Assembly (NCBI GenBank): GCA_012517865.1
Contig: JAAYUC010000012.1
Location: 1-64,000, forward strand
Length of the DNA: 64,000 nt
Source: Chloroflexota bacterium
GTDB lineage: Bacteria > Chloroflexota > Anaerolineae > Anaerolineales > Anaerolineaceae
Direction of reading: 5' to 3'
Positions 8,738 through 16,820 of the stretch are shown here, in pieces. The notes beneath the pieces are model-generated. The model did no database searches, was not told where the DNA came from, and was given only the letters and a program-made list of their open reading frames with translations. Each line of letters starts with the position of its first letter. The first letter of the stretch is position 1. Position numbers and translations under genes: made by a program.

Positions 8738-8996
8738 GCCCTTTCCTTTCTCAGATTTACAGCGATTCATAAAACCTGGGGCTTCTTTTATTCCCGCCGC
8801 CAGCGCCCTTGCAAGAGATGCGTAAATCAATCGCCGCCCCGCGCGTCTGACTGTTTCGGCCAGGCCAGCGCCAGCTGCCTGTCGCGTTGCTTGCTTCGGC
8901 GCGTTTTCCCAATTGACTTTTCATCCCACGTAATTTTTATGAATCGGAAGATTTCCAGAGGCTTTCATTTTGTTTAAAATCTATTTATTTCAGTGA
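8738..8996. other. Intergenic stretch without recognised gene
   Basis: First half of the 528-nt gap before the sugar importer. I see no convincing ORF, hairpin with T-run, or RNA gene here. The second half holds a promoter, an operator array and a long leader, listed separately. Confidence 0.6.
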
Positions 8997-9025
8997 TTGA
9001 CAAAAATTAGATTCTGATATATACT
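8997..9025 (+). promoter_or_regulatory. Consensus sigma-70 promoter of the sugar ABC importer operon
   Basis: TTGACA at 8997-9002, 17-bp spacer, TATACT at 9020-9025. The start would fall near 9032, giving a leader of about 230 nt before the ATG at 9266. Confidence 0.88.
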
Positions 9026-9033
9026 TTTATTAT

Positions 9034-9058
9034 TGAAACGCTATTTCACTGTGTGAAA
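9034..9058. promoter_or_regulatory. Three-half-site operator at the transcription start
   Basis: TGAAA (9034), TTTCA (9044) and TGAAA (9054) alternate in orientation with starts exactly 10 bp apart, about one helical turn. Each adjacent pair forms an inverted repeat with a 5-bp centre. It lies immediately downstream of the -10, a place for a LacI-type or other sugar repressor. No regulator gene adjoins. Confidence 0.6.
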
Positions 9059-9265
9059 CTACGCTAGTCCATCATGCCGTTCTTGAAGAAATTTAACATG
9101 CCAGACGCCAAATTGCCGGACCGCAAGACTTCCGCTCTCATCCACCTCCAGGCCTCTTAAGCTTAGGAGACCAAGACCAAAGGAAAGCAGGTGACGATTA
9201 TTGAAGGTACCGAACCCTACGCATCCCAACAACTCATTTTAAATTCAAAAAAGGAGATTTCGAAA

Positions 9266-10315
9266 ATGAAGCACAAGTTCATCATTACCTTTAGTTTGCT
9301 GCTCATTGCAGCCCTTCTAATCTCTGGCTGCGCAGCCAAAGCGACGGAAGCCCCCGCCGCCGCTACAGAGGAACCCGCGGAAGACACGGAAGTCACCATG
9401 ATTCCAGCCAAACCAGGCGCCCCCTTCGACATCAAAGGCAAGAAAGTCTGCTACATCATTCCGTCTCTTGCCAATCCATTTCTGAACGGCGTCGCCACCT
9501 CTGTGACCGAACAATTTAAGGCCGACGGCGTGGAAGTTCTGGTTTACGGCGCCGACGAAGGCGGCTTGAATCAGCAGTTTGACCAGATTGAGAACTGCAT
9601 TTCTATGAAAGTGGACTTCATGTATGTCATGGCCGCCGGAGAAATTGACCAACTGCTGCCCGCGGTTGAGCAGGTGAAGGCTGCCGGCATCCCTGTGATG
9701 GGCGTTCCGCCTCAAAAACTGGCTCCGTTCGATGCCATCATGCACACCAGCCAGTATGAAGACGGTCAAAAGGTCGCCAAAATGGCCTGTGATTTCATCG
9801 AAGCCGTCTATCCTGAAGCCGCCAATGGCACCGTCGAAACCGCCATTATTGGCGCTCCCAGCTCCAACGTCGGCATGAAACTGCGCGACCAGGGCTATTC
9901 CACTATCACCGACATTTGCCCGAAAGTGAAGCTGGTGGCGCATCTGGATATCACCGGCGACAGCATCCCTGTCGGGCAGGCCGCGGCCGAGAACGTCCTG
10001 ACGGCCAATCCCAATGTCAAAGTTTTCATCGCCCAATCTACCGCCCATGCCCAAGGTATTGCCAATGCCATTAAGGCGCTGCCAAACGTCGACCTGGCGA
10101 AGTACGGTGTGTTTGCCGGCGACATGGACCCCTCCATGATTCCAACCGTCACCAGCTGCCAGGACCCATATAAGGGCTTTGTGGCCATTGGTGGAACAGC
10201 GCTTGACGTAGCCACTTATGAGCAAATCAAGAAGATGCTGCAGGGCGTGGAATACCCCAACATCATTAATGATGCCCTGGAGCCCATCCACTGCGACTTT
10301 TCAACCCTGAAATAG
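9266..10315 (+). CDS. Sugar ABC transporter substrate-binding lipoprotein
   Basis: 349 residues. A lipoprotein signal peptide ends at the lipobox LISGC (Cys near residue 19), followed by an Ala/Glu/Pro/Thr linker. The mature part is a periplasmic-binding-protein fold of the ribose/galactose type: KVCYIIPSLANPFLNG at the start of the domain, then AAGEIDQLLPAVEQVKAAGIPV, later GVFAGDMDPSMI. The start at 9266 is chosen because AAGGAG lies 9 nt upstream and the signal peptide begins there. It captures a sugar or related solute outside the membrane for the ATPase and permease encoded next. The ligand cannot be read from sequence. Confidence 0.92.
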   Translation: MKHKFIITFSLLLIAALLISGCAAKATEAPAAATEEPAEDTEVTMIPAKPGAPFDIKGKKVCYIIPSLANPFLNGVATSVTEQFKADGVEVLVYGADEGGLNQQFDQIENCISMKVDFMYVMAAGEIDQLLPAVEQVKAAGIPVMGVPPQKLAPFDAIMHTSQYEDGQKVAKMACDFIEAVYPEAANGTVETAIIGAPSSNVGMKLRDQGYSTITDICPKVKLVAHLDITGDSIPVGQAAAENVLTANPNVKVFIAQSTAHAQGIANAIKALPNVDLAKYGVFAGDMDPSMIPTVTSCQDPYKGFVAIGGTALDVATYEQIKKMLQGVEYPNIINDALEPIHCDFSTLK

Positions 10316-10406
10316 TACCAATCTGTATTGATAATTACCCTGACTGAAGGGGAGAGATGGAAACACTCCACGCCCTCCCCTTCAGTGGAAATTGAGGGAA
10401 ATTGGA

Positions 10407-11894
10407 ATGGACGGCAAGGTCGTTTTATCCCTGCAGAATATCACCAAGAGGTATCCTGGCGTTCTGGCGCTAAATAATGTCTCTGTAGACTTCCTGGAAG
10501 GAGAAGTTCACGCCCTGTTGGGTGAAAATGGCGCTGGTAAATCAACGCTTATCAAGGCGGTGGCCGGCGCGATTGAGATTGATTCAGGTACCATCACCAT
10601 TAACGGTCACATTTTCCAAAAGGTGACGCCGCACGTCTCCCGCAGCCTGGGGGTCGAGGTCATCTATCAGGAATTCAACCTGGTGCCCACCCTCTCCGTA
10701 GCCGAAAATATCTATCTGTGTGAAAAAAGCCCGAACTCAGCGCTTTATAACGCTGATGAGTTTGTGAAGAAAGCCTCCGCGGTCCTGGCGCAATTTGGAG
10801 TGCATATTGACCCGCGCGCGATGGTCCAGGACCTTTCCATTGCAGACCAACAAATCGTCGAGATTGCCAAAGCCGTCTCGAAGAATGTGAAAATTCTGAT
10901 TATGGACGAACCCTCCGCGCCGTTGAGCGTGTCTGAGGTCGAAATGATGTTTAACATCATCAGACAGCTGAAGGCGCGCGGCGTCACGGTCATCTACATT
11001 TCTCACCGGTTGGAAGAAGTTTTCCGCATTTCTGACCGTGTGACCGTGCTGCGCGACGGCTGTTACATTACCACCCTCAACACAGCCGAAACCAGCCGGC
11101 AGGAATTAATCAAACTGATGGTTGGGCGGGAATTAAAAGAAAGCTACCCTGCCCGCAAAAACCCGCCCGGCGAAATCGCCCTGGAGGTAAAGCACCTGAC
11201 CGGAAATGGAAACCGGGACATTTCTTTCACAGCCCGGGCTGGGGAAATTTTGGGCATTGCAGGATTGGTCGGGGCCGGGCGGACGGAACTGGCACAGCTG
11301 ATATTTGGAGCCGTGCCCGCCGAAAAAGGTGAAATTCTCATCAGCGGGAATACCGCCCAAATCCATTCCCCCCTGGATGCCATCAGACACAAAATTGGCT
11401 TCCTGACAGAAGACCGCAAGGGTCAGGGGCTGTTCCTTGAGATGTCCGTGAAGTGGAATATTATTTTCCCAATTCTCAAGAATATTTCAAAATACGGCGT
11501 GGTAGATACCAAAAAAGAAGACCAGATTGCCGGGCATTATAAGGACAGAATCAACATCAAAACCCCCAGCCTGACGCAAAAGGTGATAAACCTGAGCGGC
11601 GGGAATCAACAAAAAGTCGTCCTGGCAAAAGCGCTGGCCGCGGAATCAGACATCCTGATATTTGACGAACCCACCCGCGGCATAGACGTCGGCGCGAAGC
11701 AGGAAATCTACCATCTTATGACCGAACTGGCAGACCTCGGCAAGACAATTCTGATGATTTCTTCGGACATGGAGGAATTATTGGGGATGTCGGACCGGAT
11801 TATCGTCATGTGCGAAGGAAGATTAGCCGGGGAAGTTCAAAAAGAAAATTTTGACCAACATTACATTCTCGACCTTGCATCGGGGACCAATTAA
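10407..11894 (+). CDS. Sugar ABC transporter ATP-binding protein, two ATPase domains (RbsA/MglA type)
   Basis: 495 residues, typical length. The first ATPase domain has Walker A LLGENGAGKSTLIKA (about 36-50) and Walker B ILIMDEPSAPLS. Its signature region LSIADQQ is divergent, as is usual in this family. The second domain (about 255-495) has the degenerate Walker A GLVGAGRTEL, a canonical signature LSGGNQQK and Walker B ILIFDEPTRGID. The start is ATG 10407 with GAGGGA upstream. It energises import with the adjacent permease and binding protein; the three genes form one operon. Confidence 0.94.
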   Translation: MDGKVVLSLQNITKRYPGVLALNNVSVDFLEGEVHALLGENGAGKSTLIKAVAGAIEIDSGTITINGHIFQKVTPHVSRSLGVEVIYQEFNLVPTLSVAENIYLCEKSPNSALYNADEFVKKASAVLAQFGVHIDPRAMVQDLSIADQQIVEIAKAVSKNVKILIMDEPSAPLSVSEVEMMFNIIRQLKARGVTVIYISHRLEEVFRISDRVTVLRDGCYITTLNTAETSRQELIKLMVGRELKESYPARKNPPGEIALEVKHLTGNGNRDISFTARAGEILGIAGLVGAGRTELAQLIFGAVPAEKGEILISGNTAQIHSPLDAIRHKIGFLTEDRKGQGLFLEMSVKWNIIFPILKNISKYGVVDTKKEDQIAGHYKDRINIKTPSLTQKVINLSGGNQQKVVLAKALAAESDILIFDEPTRGIDVGAKQEIYHLMTELADLGKTILMISSDMEELLGMSDRIIVMCEGRLAGEVQKENFDQHYILDLASGTN

Positions 11895-11912
11895 ACACCG
11901 GAGGAATTCTCA

Positions 11913-12914
11913 ATGACCGAACGCTCAGTTGCAATCAATTCTTTTGGCAGCAAAATAGGCTCCTTGATGAAAAAGAATGTGCCTTTCGTCATTCTGATTT
12001 TCTTATTAATCCTGTTCTCATTTATCGCGCCCAATTTCATGACATTCGGTAACATTCGCACCCTGGTTCGCCAGATTTCCTTTGCCGGCATCAGCGCGGT
12101 AGGGCTGATGTTTGTGATGATTAGCGGGGGCATTGACCTCTCCATCGGGTCACAGATTGTCTTCAGCAACGTCCTCCTGGCCATTATGCTGGCTGATTGG
12201 AAATTTCCCGTCGGGCTTGCCATTCCCCTCATCATGCTTGTCGGGACGGGCCTCGGCCTGATTAACGGCCTGCTTTACATCAAACTGAAAATCGCTCCTC
12301 TGATTATCACGCTTGGGACCTCAGCAATATTTAAAGGCTTTGGGTACATCATCAATCACTCCCGCAACATTATGGGCTTTCCGGATTCATTCCGCTGGTT
12401 CGGGCAGGGATACATCGGGGGGATACCTGTTCCGGTCATCGTCATGGTAATTGTCGCGCTCATTGGCTCATTCATCCTGACGAAGACCTATTTTGGCCGG
12501 AAGGTTTTCGCCCTGGGCGGAAATGAAGAAGCCGCCCGCCTGGCGGGGGTCAACGTCGACAGGATGAAAGTAATCCTGTTCATGATTTGTGGTTTTGTCT
12601 CCTCCATTACCACTGTGCTGCTGCTCTCGCGGGTCTTCGCGGGTCAGACCATCACCGGGCAGGGCCTGGAATTCGACTGCCTCACAGCGGCGCTGTTGGG
12701 CGGTGTCAGTTTTAAAGGCGGTGAAGGGACCATCTTCGGGCTGATGGTTGGCATCCTGATTATTGGCGTGCTGAACAACGCCATGCAGCTGGCGAGTTTC
12801 CCGGACTTTTCTCAGACGGTGGTCAAGGGTACCGTCCTGCTCATCGCGGTCGCCTTTGACGTCTATCAGAAAAAACGCAAAGCCAAAGTTATCGTGGCGA
12901 ACACAGCCTCGTAA
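11913..12914 (+). CDS. Sugar ABC transporter permease (RbsC type)
   Basis: 333 residues with 8-10 hydrophobic segments from about residue 22. The conserved stretch GLMFVMISGGIDLSIGS is the permease motif of the ribose/xylose/galactose class, and the late GGEGTIFGLMVG stretch is also family-typical. GGAGG lies 8-12 nt before the ATG. It forms the membrane channel, probably as a homodimer, with the double ATPase encoded 18 nt upstream. A strong hairpin follows. With the binding lipoprotein and ATPase it completes a CUT2-type importer. Confidence 0.93.
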   Translation: MTERSVAINSFGSKIGSLMKKNVPFVILIFLLILFSFIAPNFMTFGNIRTLVRQISFAGISAVGLMFVMISGGIDLSIGSQIVFSNVLLAIMLADWKFPVGLAIPLIMLVGTGLGLINGLLYIKLKIAPLIITLGTSAIFKGFGYIINHSRNIMGFPDSFRWFGQGYIGGIPVPVIVMVIVALIGSFILTKTYFGRKVFALGGNEEAARLAGVNVDRMKVILFMICGFVSSITTVLLLSRVFAGQTITGQGLEFDCLTAALLGGVSFKGGEGTIFGLMVGILIIGVLNNAMQLASFPDFSQTVVKGTVLLIAVAFDVYQKKRKAKVIVANTAS

Positions 12915-12945
12915 CCTGCTCACGTACCAAATCGGACAGCATCCT

Positions 12946-12975
12946 GAAAGAACCTCACACTCGTGAGGTTCTTTC
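12946..12975 (+). terminator. Strong hairpin after the sugar importer operon
   Basis: A perfect 13-bp stem (12946-12958 with 12963-12975) with a 4-nt loop. No T-run follows, so termination efficiency is uncertain; it may instead stabilise the 3' end. Confidence 0.6.
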
Positions 12976-13046
12976 GCTGCCCACAGGGGGAATTACCGCT
13001 GGTGACAAGACAGCCTGCCAGATAGAAGATGAATCGCATCTAACCC

Positions 13047-13074
13047 TTGTCAAATCTATCAAATGGACTAAAAT
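13047..13074 (+). promoter_or_regulatory. Promoter of the ArsR-led cluster
   Basis: TTGTCA at 13047-13052, 16-bp spacer, TAAAAT at 13069-13074. The start would be about 13081, only about 7 nt before the ATG at 13088. No Shine-Dalgarno is present, so the message is nearly leaderless. Confidence 0.7.
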
Positions 13075-13075
13075 A

Positions 13076-13095
13076 GTATTCAATAATATGAATAC
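13076..13095. promoter_or_regulatory. Inverted repeat across the ArsR start codon (probable auto-operator)
   Basis: GTATTCA (13076-13082) and TGAATAC (13089-13095) are perfect inverted arms with a 6-bp A/T spacer. The ATTCA/TGAAT core resembles ArsR/SmtB operators. It covers the transcription start and ATG. Confidence 0.7.
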
Positions 13096-13465
13096 GATAG
13101 AAAAACAAGAAACGATGACCCGGGATTATGCTGCGCAGGCGGCTCTGCTGAAAGCGCTCGCCCATCCAACCCGCCTGGCCATCCTGTACATACTGCGGAA
13201 TGGCTCGCACTGCGTGTGTCACATTGAATCCTGTCTGGGTCACAGGCAGGCCTACGTCTCGCAGCAGCTTTCGGTCCTGCGGGAAGCCGGGCTCGTGCAA
13301 ATCACCCGCACAGGTTGGAATATTTACTACGCTGTCAGCAACCCCGCGATATTTTCAGTTCTCGAGCAAATACAGGCAATAACCGGGTCTGAGGTCGTCC
13401 CGACATTCACACCCCCCCGCCACTGTTCCTGCCCGGAGTGTCAAACCACCAGCAAAAAATGCTGA
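13088..13465 (+). CDS. ArsR/SmtB-family thiol- or metal-responsive repressor
   Basis: 125 residues. A winged-helix core (about 18-85) opens with [17 protein letters not shown]. The next segment CVCHIESCL (Cys42, Cys44, Cys49) matches the alpha-3 metal or thiol-sensing position of ArsR proteins; the recognition helix is [18 protein letters not shown]. The C-terminus adds a second cysteine cluster, HCSCPEC (Cys113, 115, 118) and a final Cys125, not part of the basic fold. It heads a run of nine genes rich in cysteine redox proteins and has its own inverted repeat at the start codon. It probably represses the whole set; the signal could be a metal, an arsenic-like ion, or a persulfide. Confidence 0.9.
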   Translation: MNTIEKQETMTRDYAAQAALLKALAHPTRLAILYILRNGSHCVCHIESCLGHRQAYVSQQLSVLREAGLVQITRTGWNIYYAVSNPAIFSVLEQIQAITGSEVVPTFTPPRHCSCPECQTTSKKC

Positions 13466-13491
13466 TTATCAACCATCTTAAGGAGAAACCA

Positions 13492-13734
13492 ATGTTAAAC
13501 ATCAAAATTCTTGGACCCGGCTGCCGCAACTGCCAAAATCTGGAAGCCATCGCCCGCCGCGTTGCGGAAGCCAATGGAATTGAAGCCGAATTTGAGCATG
13601 TCACCAGCCGCGAGGACATTATGTCCTATCATATTCTGGCGACGCCCGGCCTGGTGGTCAACGGCAAAGTTGTTTCTGCCGGCCGCATCCCCACCGACGA
13701 GGAAGTAGCCGGTTGGCTGAAAGCAGCACTATAA
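13492..13734 (+). CDS. Small CxxC thioredoxin-like protein (redox-active disulfide protein 2 type)
   Basis: 80 residues. It begins [17 protein letters not shown], so the CxxC pair is Cys11-Cys14 at the end of the first strand. The cis-Pro segment is [12 protein letters not shown], typical of the MTH895/TM0996 thioredoxin-fold family. Start at ATG 13492 with AAGGAGA upstream. It should reduce or exchange disulfides in the cytosol. Such proteins are often encoded beside ArsR regulators. Here it lies 26 nt after ArsR and leads into a cluster of sulfur-handling proteins, so a role as electron or sulfur shuttle is plausible. Confidence 0.9.
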   Translation: MLNIKILGPGCRNCQNLEAIARRVAEANGIEAEFEHVTSREDIMSYHILATPGLVVNGKVVSAGRIPTDEEVAGWLKAAL

Positions 13735-13821
13735 TAGCCGCGCGGCTGCTGCAGCCTGGCAAGCCTTGTTAGCACTCCCCACACATATTATCCACGGAGA
13801 TATTGGAAAACCGAGACATCT

Positions 13822-14277
13822 ATGTTTGACACCTTAGAGTTCACTATCGACAAATTCACATTCCGGGTTCGCACAGACCGCCTTTACACAGACGAAGGGC
13901 TGTGGGTTTTGGAACAAGACGGCACATTACGAATCGGCTTATCGGATTATTTGCAGCAGCACAGCGGAGACGTCGCTTTTGTAGACGCGCGCCCTGTTGG
14001 CACGCGTCTGGCGGCAGGAGACACATTGTTCACCATTGAGACAATTAAAGTGACCTCCGACCTTCACAGTCCGGCTGCCGGTGTTATCAGCGCAGTCAAC
14101 CCGGATATGGTAACGGCTCCGGAAAAGGTAAACAGCCAACCGTACGAAGAAGGCTGGGTTTGCGAACTCAGTCCCGAAAGCTGGGAATCCGCCCGCACGC
14201 AGCTGCTGCGCCCTGAAACCTATTTTGAGAAAATTCAGCAGGACGCCGCGAAAGAACTGGAAAAAGATGGCGACTAA
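13822..14277 (+). CDS. GcvH-like lipoyl-carrier protein
   Basis: 151 residues; glycine-cleavage H proteins usually have about 127-130. The lipoyl hairpin is clear: GDTLFTIETIKVTSDLHSPA with Lys76 at the lipoylation position, followed by GVISAVNPD. The C-terminus (about 125-151) is an added charged helix. No glycine cleavage P or T genes are in the window; neighbours are a CxxC thioredoxin-like protein upstream and DGC, OsmC, AhpD-like and SufE-like proteins downstream. Lipoate-binding H-like proteins that carry sulfur are known from the sHdr sulfur-oxidation pathway, so a sulfur- or redox-carrier role is inferred. It overlaps the next gene by 11 bp. Confidence 0.88.
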   Translation: MFDTLEFTIDKFTFRVRTDRLYTDEGLWVLEQDGTLRIGLSDYLQQHSGDVAFVDARPVGTRLAAGDTLFTIETIKVTSDLHSPAAGVISAVNPDMVTAPEKVNSQPYEEGWVCELSPESWESARTQLLRPETYFEKIQQDAAKELEKDGD

Positions 14278-14683
14278 GAAGGTTGTTATCATCCCTTGCA
14301 GCGGCGTCGGAAAGCCTTTTGGTACGATAACACGCGAAGCCGCCTACCAGGTTACGGAAGACGACCGCCCGGAAGATACGCGTCTCGTCCCGCTCTCTCT
14401 GCTGGTTCTGGGTGATGAAGATGCCCAGGCCGCCCTGACAGAGGCGGAGGTCATCAGCATTGACGGCTGCGCGCTGATTTGCGCTACAAAAATGGCGCGG
14501 GAATCAGGCGGGCAGGTCAGCCGCGCCTTTAACTCCATGGATATTTACCGCGCCAATCGCGACCTGAAACCTAAAGGCATCGCCGAGCTGAACGACGCCG
14601 GCTTGGAACTGGCGCGCAAACTGGCCGCGCAAATTGACCAGGCGGTCGATGAATTAACCGGAAAGGCGGATGGAAATGCCTGA
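14267..14683 (+). CDS. DGC-motif putative zinc-binding protein, short form
   Basis: 138 residues. The N-terminus VVIIPCSGVGK (Cys11) and the central SIDGCALICATK (Asp66-Gly67-Cys68, then Cys72) are the marks of the DGC domain family, annotated as putative zinc-binding with no established reaction. Start ATG 14267 lies inside the end of the lipoyl-carrier gene, and the stop overlaps the next DGC gene, so translation is probably coupled across all three. It is a paralogue of the following gene, sharing the same order of Cys and DGC motifs. I infer a metal- or sulfur-handling role from the cysteines and neighbours only. Confidence 0.85.
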   Translation: MATKKVVIIPCSGVGKPFGTITREAAYQVTEDDRPEDTRLVPLSLLVLGDEDAQAALTEAEVISIDGCALICATKMARESGGQVSRAFNSMDIYRANRDLKPKGIAELNDAGLELARKLAAQIDQAVDELTGKADGNA

Positions 14684-15416
14684 GTTAAAACAAAAGAAAG
14701 TTGGCATCGTCTCCTGTTCCGGTGAAGAGCTGCCCGAAGGCACAGTATCGCGCCTGGCCGCCCTGAAAGTGCTGGAGGAACTGCGGCCGGGGGAAACCGT
14801 CACCATCTGCCTTCCGCTCTTCCTGGCAGGAGGCGAAGGTGACCGCGCCTTCGCGAAATTCTATCCCACCATCGCTATAGACGGCTGCGATAAACGCTGC
14901 GCTTACCGCGCGACGGAGAAATATTCCAATACCCCCGCGGCTGGTATCGTCATTACAGACCTGATTAAAGAGCATGGGCTGCCAGTCCCAACAGGCTGCC
15001 GCCGTCTGGACCAGAACGGCCTCGCGCTGGCGGAGCTTGCCGCCGCGCTGGCTGCTGAACAGGTTGACGCGCTGCTGGGAAAGCAGTGGAGCAGCAGGCA
15101 GGGGCAGTTCCTGCAATCGGAGGACAGACCTCAGCAAAGCCAGGAACCTATCCAGGCCACCTGTTCCTGTGGTTCAGGCATCCCTGTCCAAAAATTAATG
15201 CTGGACGGTCAGGAAGTGACATTTATCGCGCTGCCGCTGATTTTTCAGCAGTTTGCCGAAAATCAAAAGGCGCCTTCGGCGCAAGTGCTTGACGAACTGA
15301 TGAACACTGTGAAGCTCTACAACTCCCTTTTTCCGGAACTGGAAAAGTCCGCGCGCGCTGAGATTGCGAATGCATACCAGATATATTGGAACGCTGAACG
15401 ATGTCAAAATGGCTAA
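14670..15416 (+). CDS. DGC-motif protein with added C-terminal helical domain
   Basis: 248 residues. Residues 1-135 are a DGC domain (VGIVSCSGEE, then AIDGCDKRC at 70-77, then a conserved late Cys110). A Gln/Ser-rich linker with CSCGSG (about 164-170) leads to a helical region at 175-240 (KLMLDGQEVTFIALPLIF and onward). This region resembles the N-terminal part of the ferredoxin encoded at 16821, suggesting a shared docking module. ATG 14670 or 14676 are both possible starts; the gene overlaps its upstream neighbour by 14 bp and the OsmC gene by 8 bp. Function unknown; probably part of the cluster's complex. Confidence 0.83.
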   Translation: MEMPELKQKKVGIVSCSGEELPEGTVSRLAALKVLEELRPGETVTICLPLFLAGGEGDRAFAKFYPTIAIDGCDKRCAYRATEKYSNTPAAGIVITDLIKEHGLPVPTGCRRLDQNGLALAELAAALAAEQVDALLGKQWSSRQGQFLQSEDRPQQSQEPIQATCSCGSGIPVQKLMLDGQEVTFIALPLIFQQFAENQKAPSAQVLDELMNTVKLYNSLFPELEKSARAEIANAYQIYWNAERCQNG

Positions 15417-15861
15417 GACCGCTGTTTACCACACGACGACCACCTGGAAAGGCGAACACTGGGGGCATCTTGTCTTAGGGAACGGACCGGAAATGGACTT
15501 TTCCGCCCCGCCAGAGGCAGAGGGCCACGCCGGCGTGCTCACGCCTGAGGATGCCTTTGTAGCCGCGGCCAATACCTGCGTGATGCTGATGTTCATCTGG
15601 GCTGCCGAACGATTTAAGCTTAAGTTAATCTCTTACGAGTGCCGCGTGGAAGGCACCAAGTTGATTGAGCTTGACCGCACTGAAATCTTTACCCATCTAC
15701 GGTATTGGCCCAAAATAAAAGTGTCCGCTGCTGGAGAACCACGCGAGCTCGTGTTGGCGCGCACCGAACGCGCGTTGAAGGCTGCCCAGAAGTACAGTCT
15801 GGTGGCGAACTCCGTAAAATCGGAAATTATCATCGAGCCGTCCATCGAGATTGTGGATTAA
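15409..15861 (+). CDS. OsmC-family protein lacking the second catalytic cysteine
   Basis: 150 residues from ATG 15409, which overlaps the upstream stop (ATGGCTAA). OsmC/Ohr proteins use two cysteines to reduce organic peroxides. The first is here: Cys57 in AAANTCVMLMF at the start of the long helix. At the second site the usual Cys is Ser130 (KYSLVANSVK). Another cysteine, Cys78, lies elsewhere. It therefore may not be a normal peroxidase. Its position inside a cluster of thiol carriers suggests it acts on a bound persulfide, lipoyl or other thiol substrate. Fold assignment is firm; role is inferred. Confidence 0.88.
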   Translation: MAKTAVYHTTTTWKGEHWGHLVLGNGPEMDFSAPPEAEGHAGVLTPEDAFVAAANTCVMLMFIWAAERFKLKLISYECRVEGTKLIELDRTEIFTHLRYWPKIKVSAAGEPRELVLARTERALKAAQKYSLVANSVKSEIIIEPSIEIVD

Positions 15862-15881
15862 CCGCTGCTTGAATCGAGGAA

Positions 15882-16256
15882 ATGATGAACCAAAATGCCG
15901 CTGACCTGTACCAGGAGCTTGAAAAAGGCTTCGAAAGACTGGGCGCTGAACTGCCCGGACCGATGTCCGGTTTTAATCGCCTGCACAACAAAGCCGTCGA
16001 AACGAAAGCGCTGGATAAGAAGACTAAGGAGCTGATGGCTCTCGCGATTGGCATTGCCGTGCACTGCGAAGGCTGCATCGCTTACCACACACATGACGCG
16101 GCGGCCGCCGGCGCGACCTGGGAAGAACTCATGGAAACCATCGGCGTCGCGGTGATGATGGGCGGGGGTCCCGCGGCGGTTTATGCGGTCAAGGCGCTGA
16201 ATGCCGCGCAGGCCTTCTGCCCTGAAAACAGAAGTGAACTCCCGAAGGCAGGCTGA
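15882..16256 (+). CDS. AhpD-like carboxymuconolactone decarboxylase family protein with CxxC
   Basis: 124 residues. The core GIAVHCEGCIAYHTHDAAAAG carries Cys62-x-x-Cys65 and His69, the redox site of AhpD-type alkylhydroperoxidases, which in mycobacteria draws electrons from a lipoylated protein. That precedent matters here because a lipoyl carrier is encoded four genes upstream. GAGGA precedes the start (15882 or 15885). It sits 20 nt after the OsmC gene. The C-terminus adds Cys113. Disulfide reductase or persulfide exchange is the likely chemistry. Confidence 0.9.
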   Translation: MMNQNAADLYQELEKGFERLGAELPGPMSGFNRLHNKAVETKALDKKTKELMALAIGIAVHCEGCIAYHTHDAAAAGATWEELMETIGVAVMMGGGPAAVYAVKALNAAQAFCPENRSELPKAG

Positions 16257-16337
16257 GCAAAAAGCGGATATTGATTTACGAACATGAGGCGCAAACGCAC
16301 AACAGAGCACAGCCAAGGAAATTGAGAGTCGGAACGG

Positions 16338-16820
16338 ATGGCGCAGCCTGACTTTGCCGATGAAACTGAAGCGCAAATGAACCAAAAAGATAAGCCTGTT
16401 TTCCCCCTCAGTGTGATTGAGTCCCAGATTGTGGAGGAATTTGAGCAATTACCCACGCTGGATGAAAAATACAGCCGCCTCTTTGAGCTTGGCAGCGCGC
16501 TGCCGCTCATGGATGAGGCTTTGAAAGTTGACGAGAACCTAGTCAGGGGATGCCAATCGACCCTTTGGTTCTACCTGGACTGCTCGGACGGACGCTGCTC
16601 GCTGCAGGCGGACAGCGATTCCATGCTTATTAAGGGCATTTCCGCCATGCTGGTGCGGCTGGTGGAAGGTCGCACAATTGAGGAAATCCGCGAAATCAAT
16701 CTGGATTTTTTGGATAGAATCGGTTTGTGGAAAATGGCTTCGCGAGCCAACCCGGGCCTAAAGGCAATTGTCGCGCATCTGAGAGAATCTTCTCTTCGGG
16801 GCGCGCAAACGAGGGAATAA
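16338..16820 (+). CDS. SufE-like sulfur-acceptor protein
   Basis: 160 residues. It aligns by motif with SufE: LDEKYSRLFELGSALP, then the persulfide-accepting cysteine in VRGCQSTLWF (Cys72), then ADSDSMLIKGISAMLV. SufE takes sulfane sulfur from a cysteine desulfurase and passes it on. No desulfurase (SufS/IscS) is encoded in the window, so the donor is elsewhere or different. Start is 16338, or 16377 which would drop a poorly conserved 13-residue leader. It ends directly at the ferredoxin start. It anchors the interpretation of this cluster as sulfur transfer. Confidence 0.9.
   Translation: MAQPDFADETEAQMNQKDKPVFPLSVIESQIVEEFEQLPTLDEKYSRLFELGSALPLMDEALKVDENLVRGCQSTLWFYLDCSDGRCSLQADSDSMLIKGISAMLVRLVEGRTIEEIREINLDFLDRIGLWKMASRANPGLKAIVAHLRESSLRGAQTRE

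Noticed and set aside
9157..9174. Palindrome CTCTTAAGCTTAGGAG in the sugar importer leader as a riboswitch stem
   Set aside because: It has no loop and one wobble, and I could not fit any known riboswitch core.
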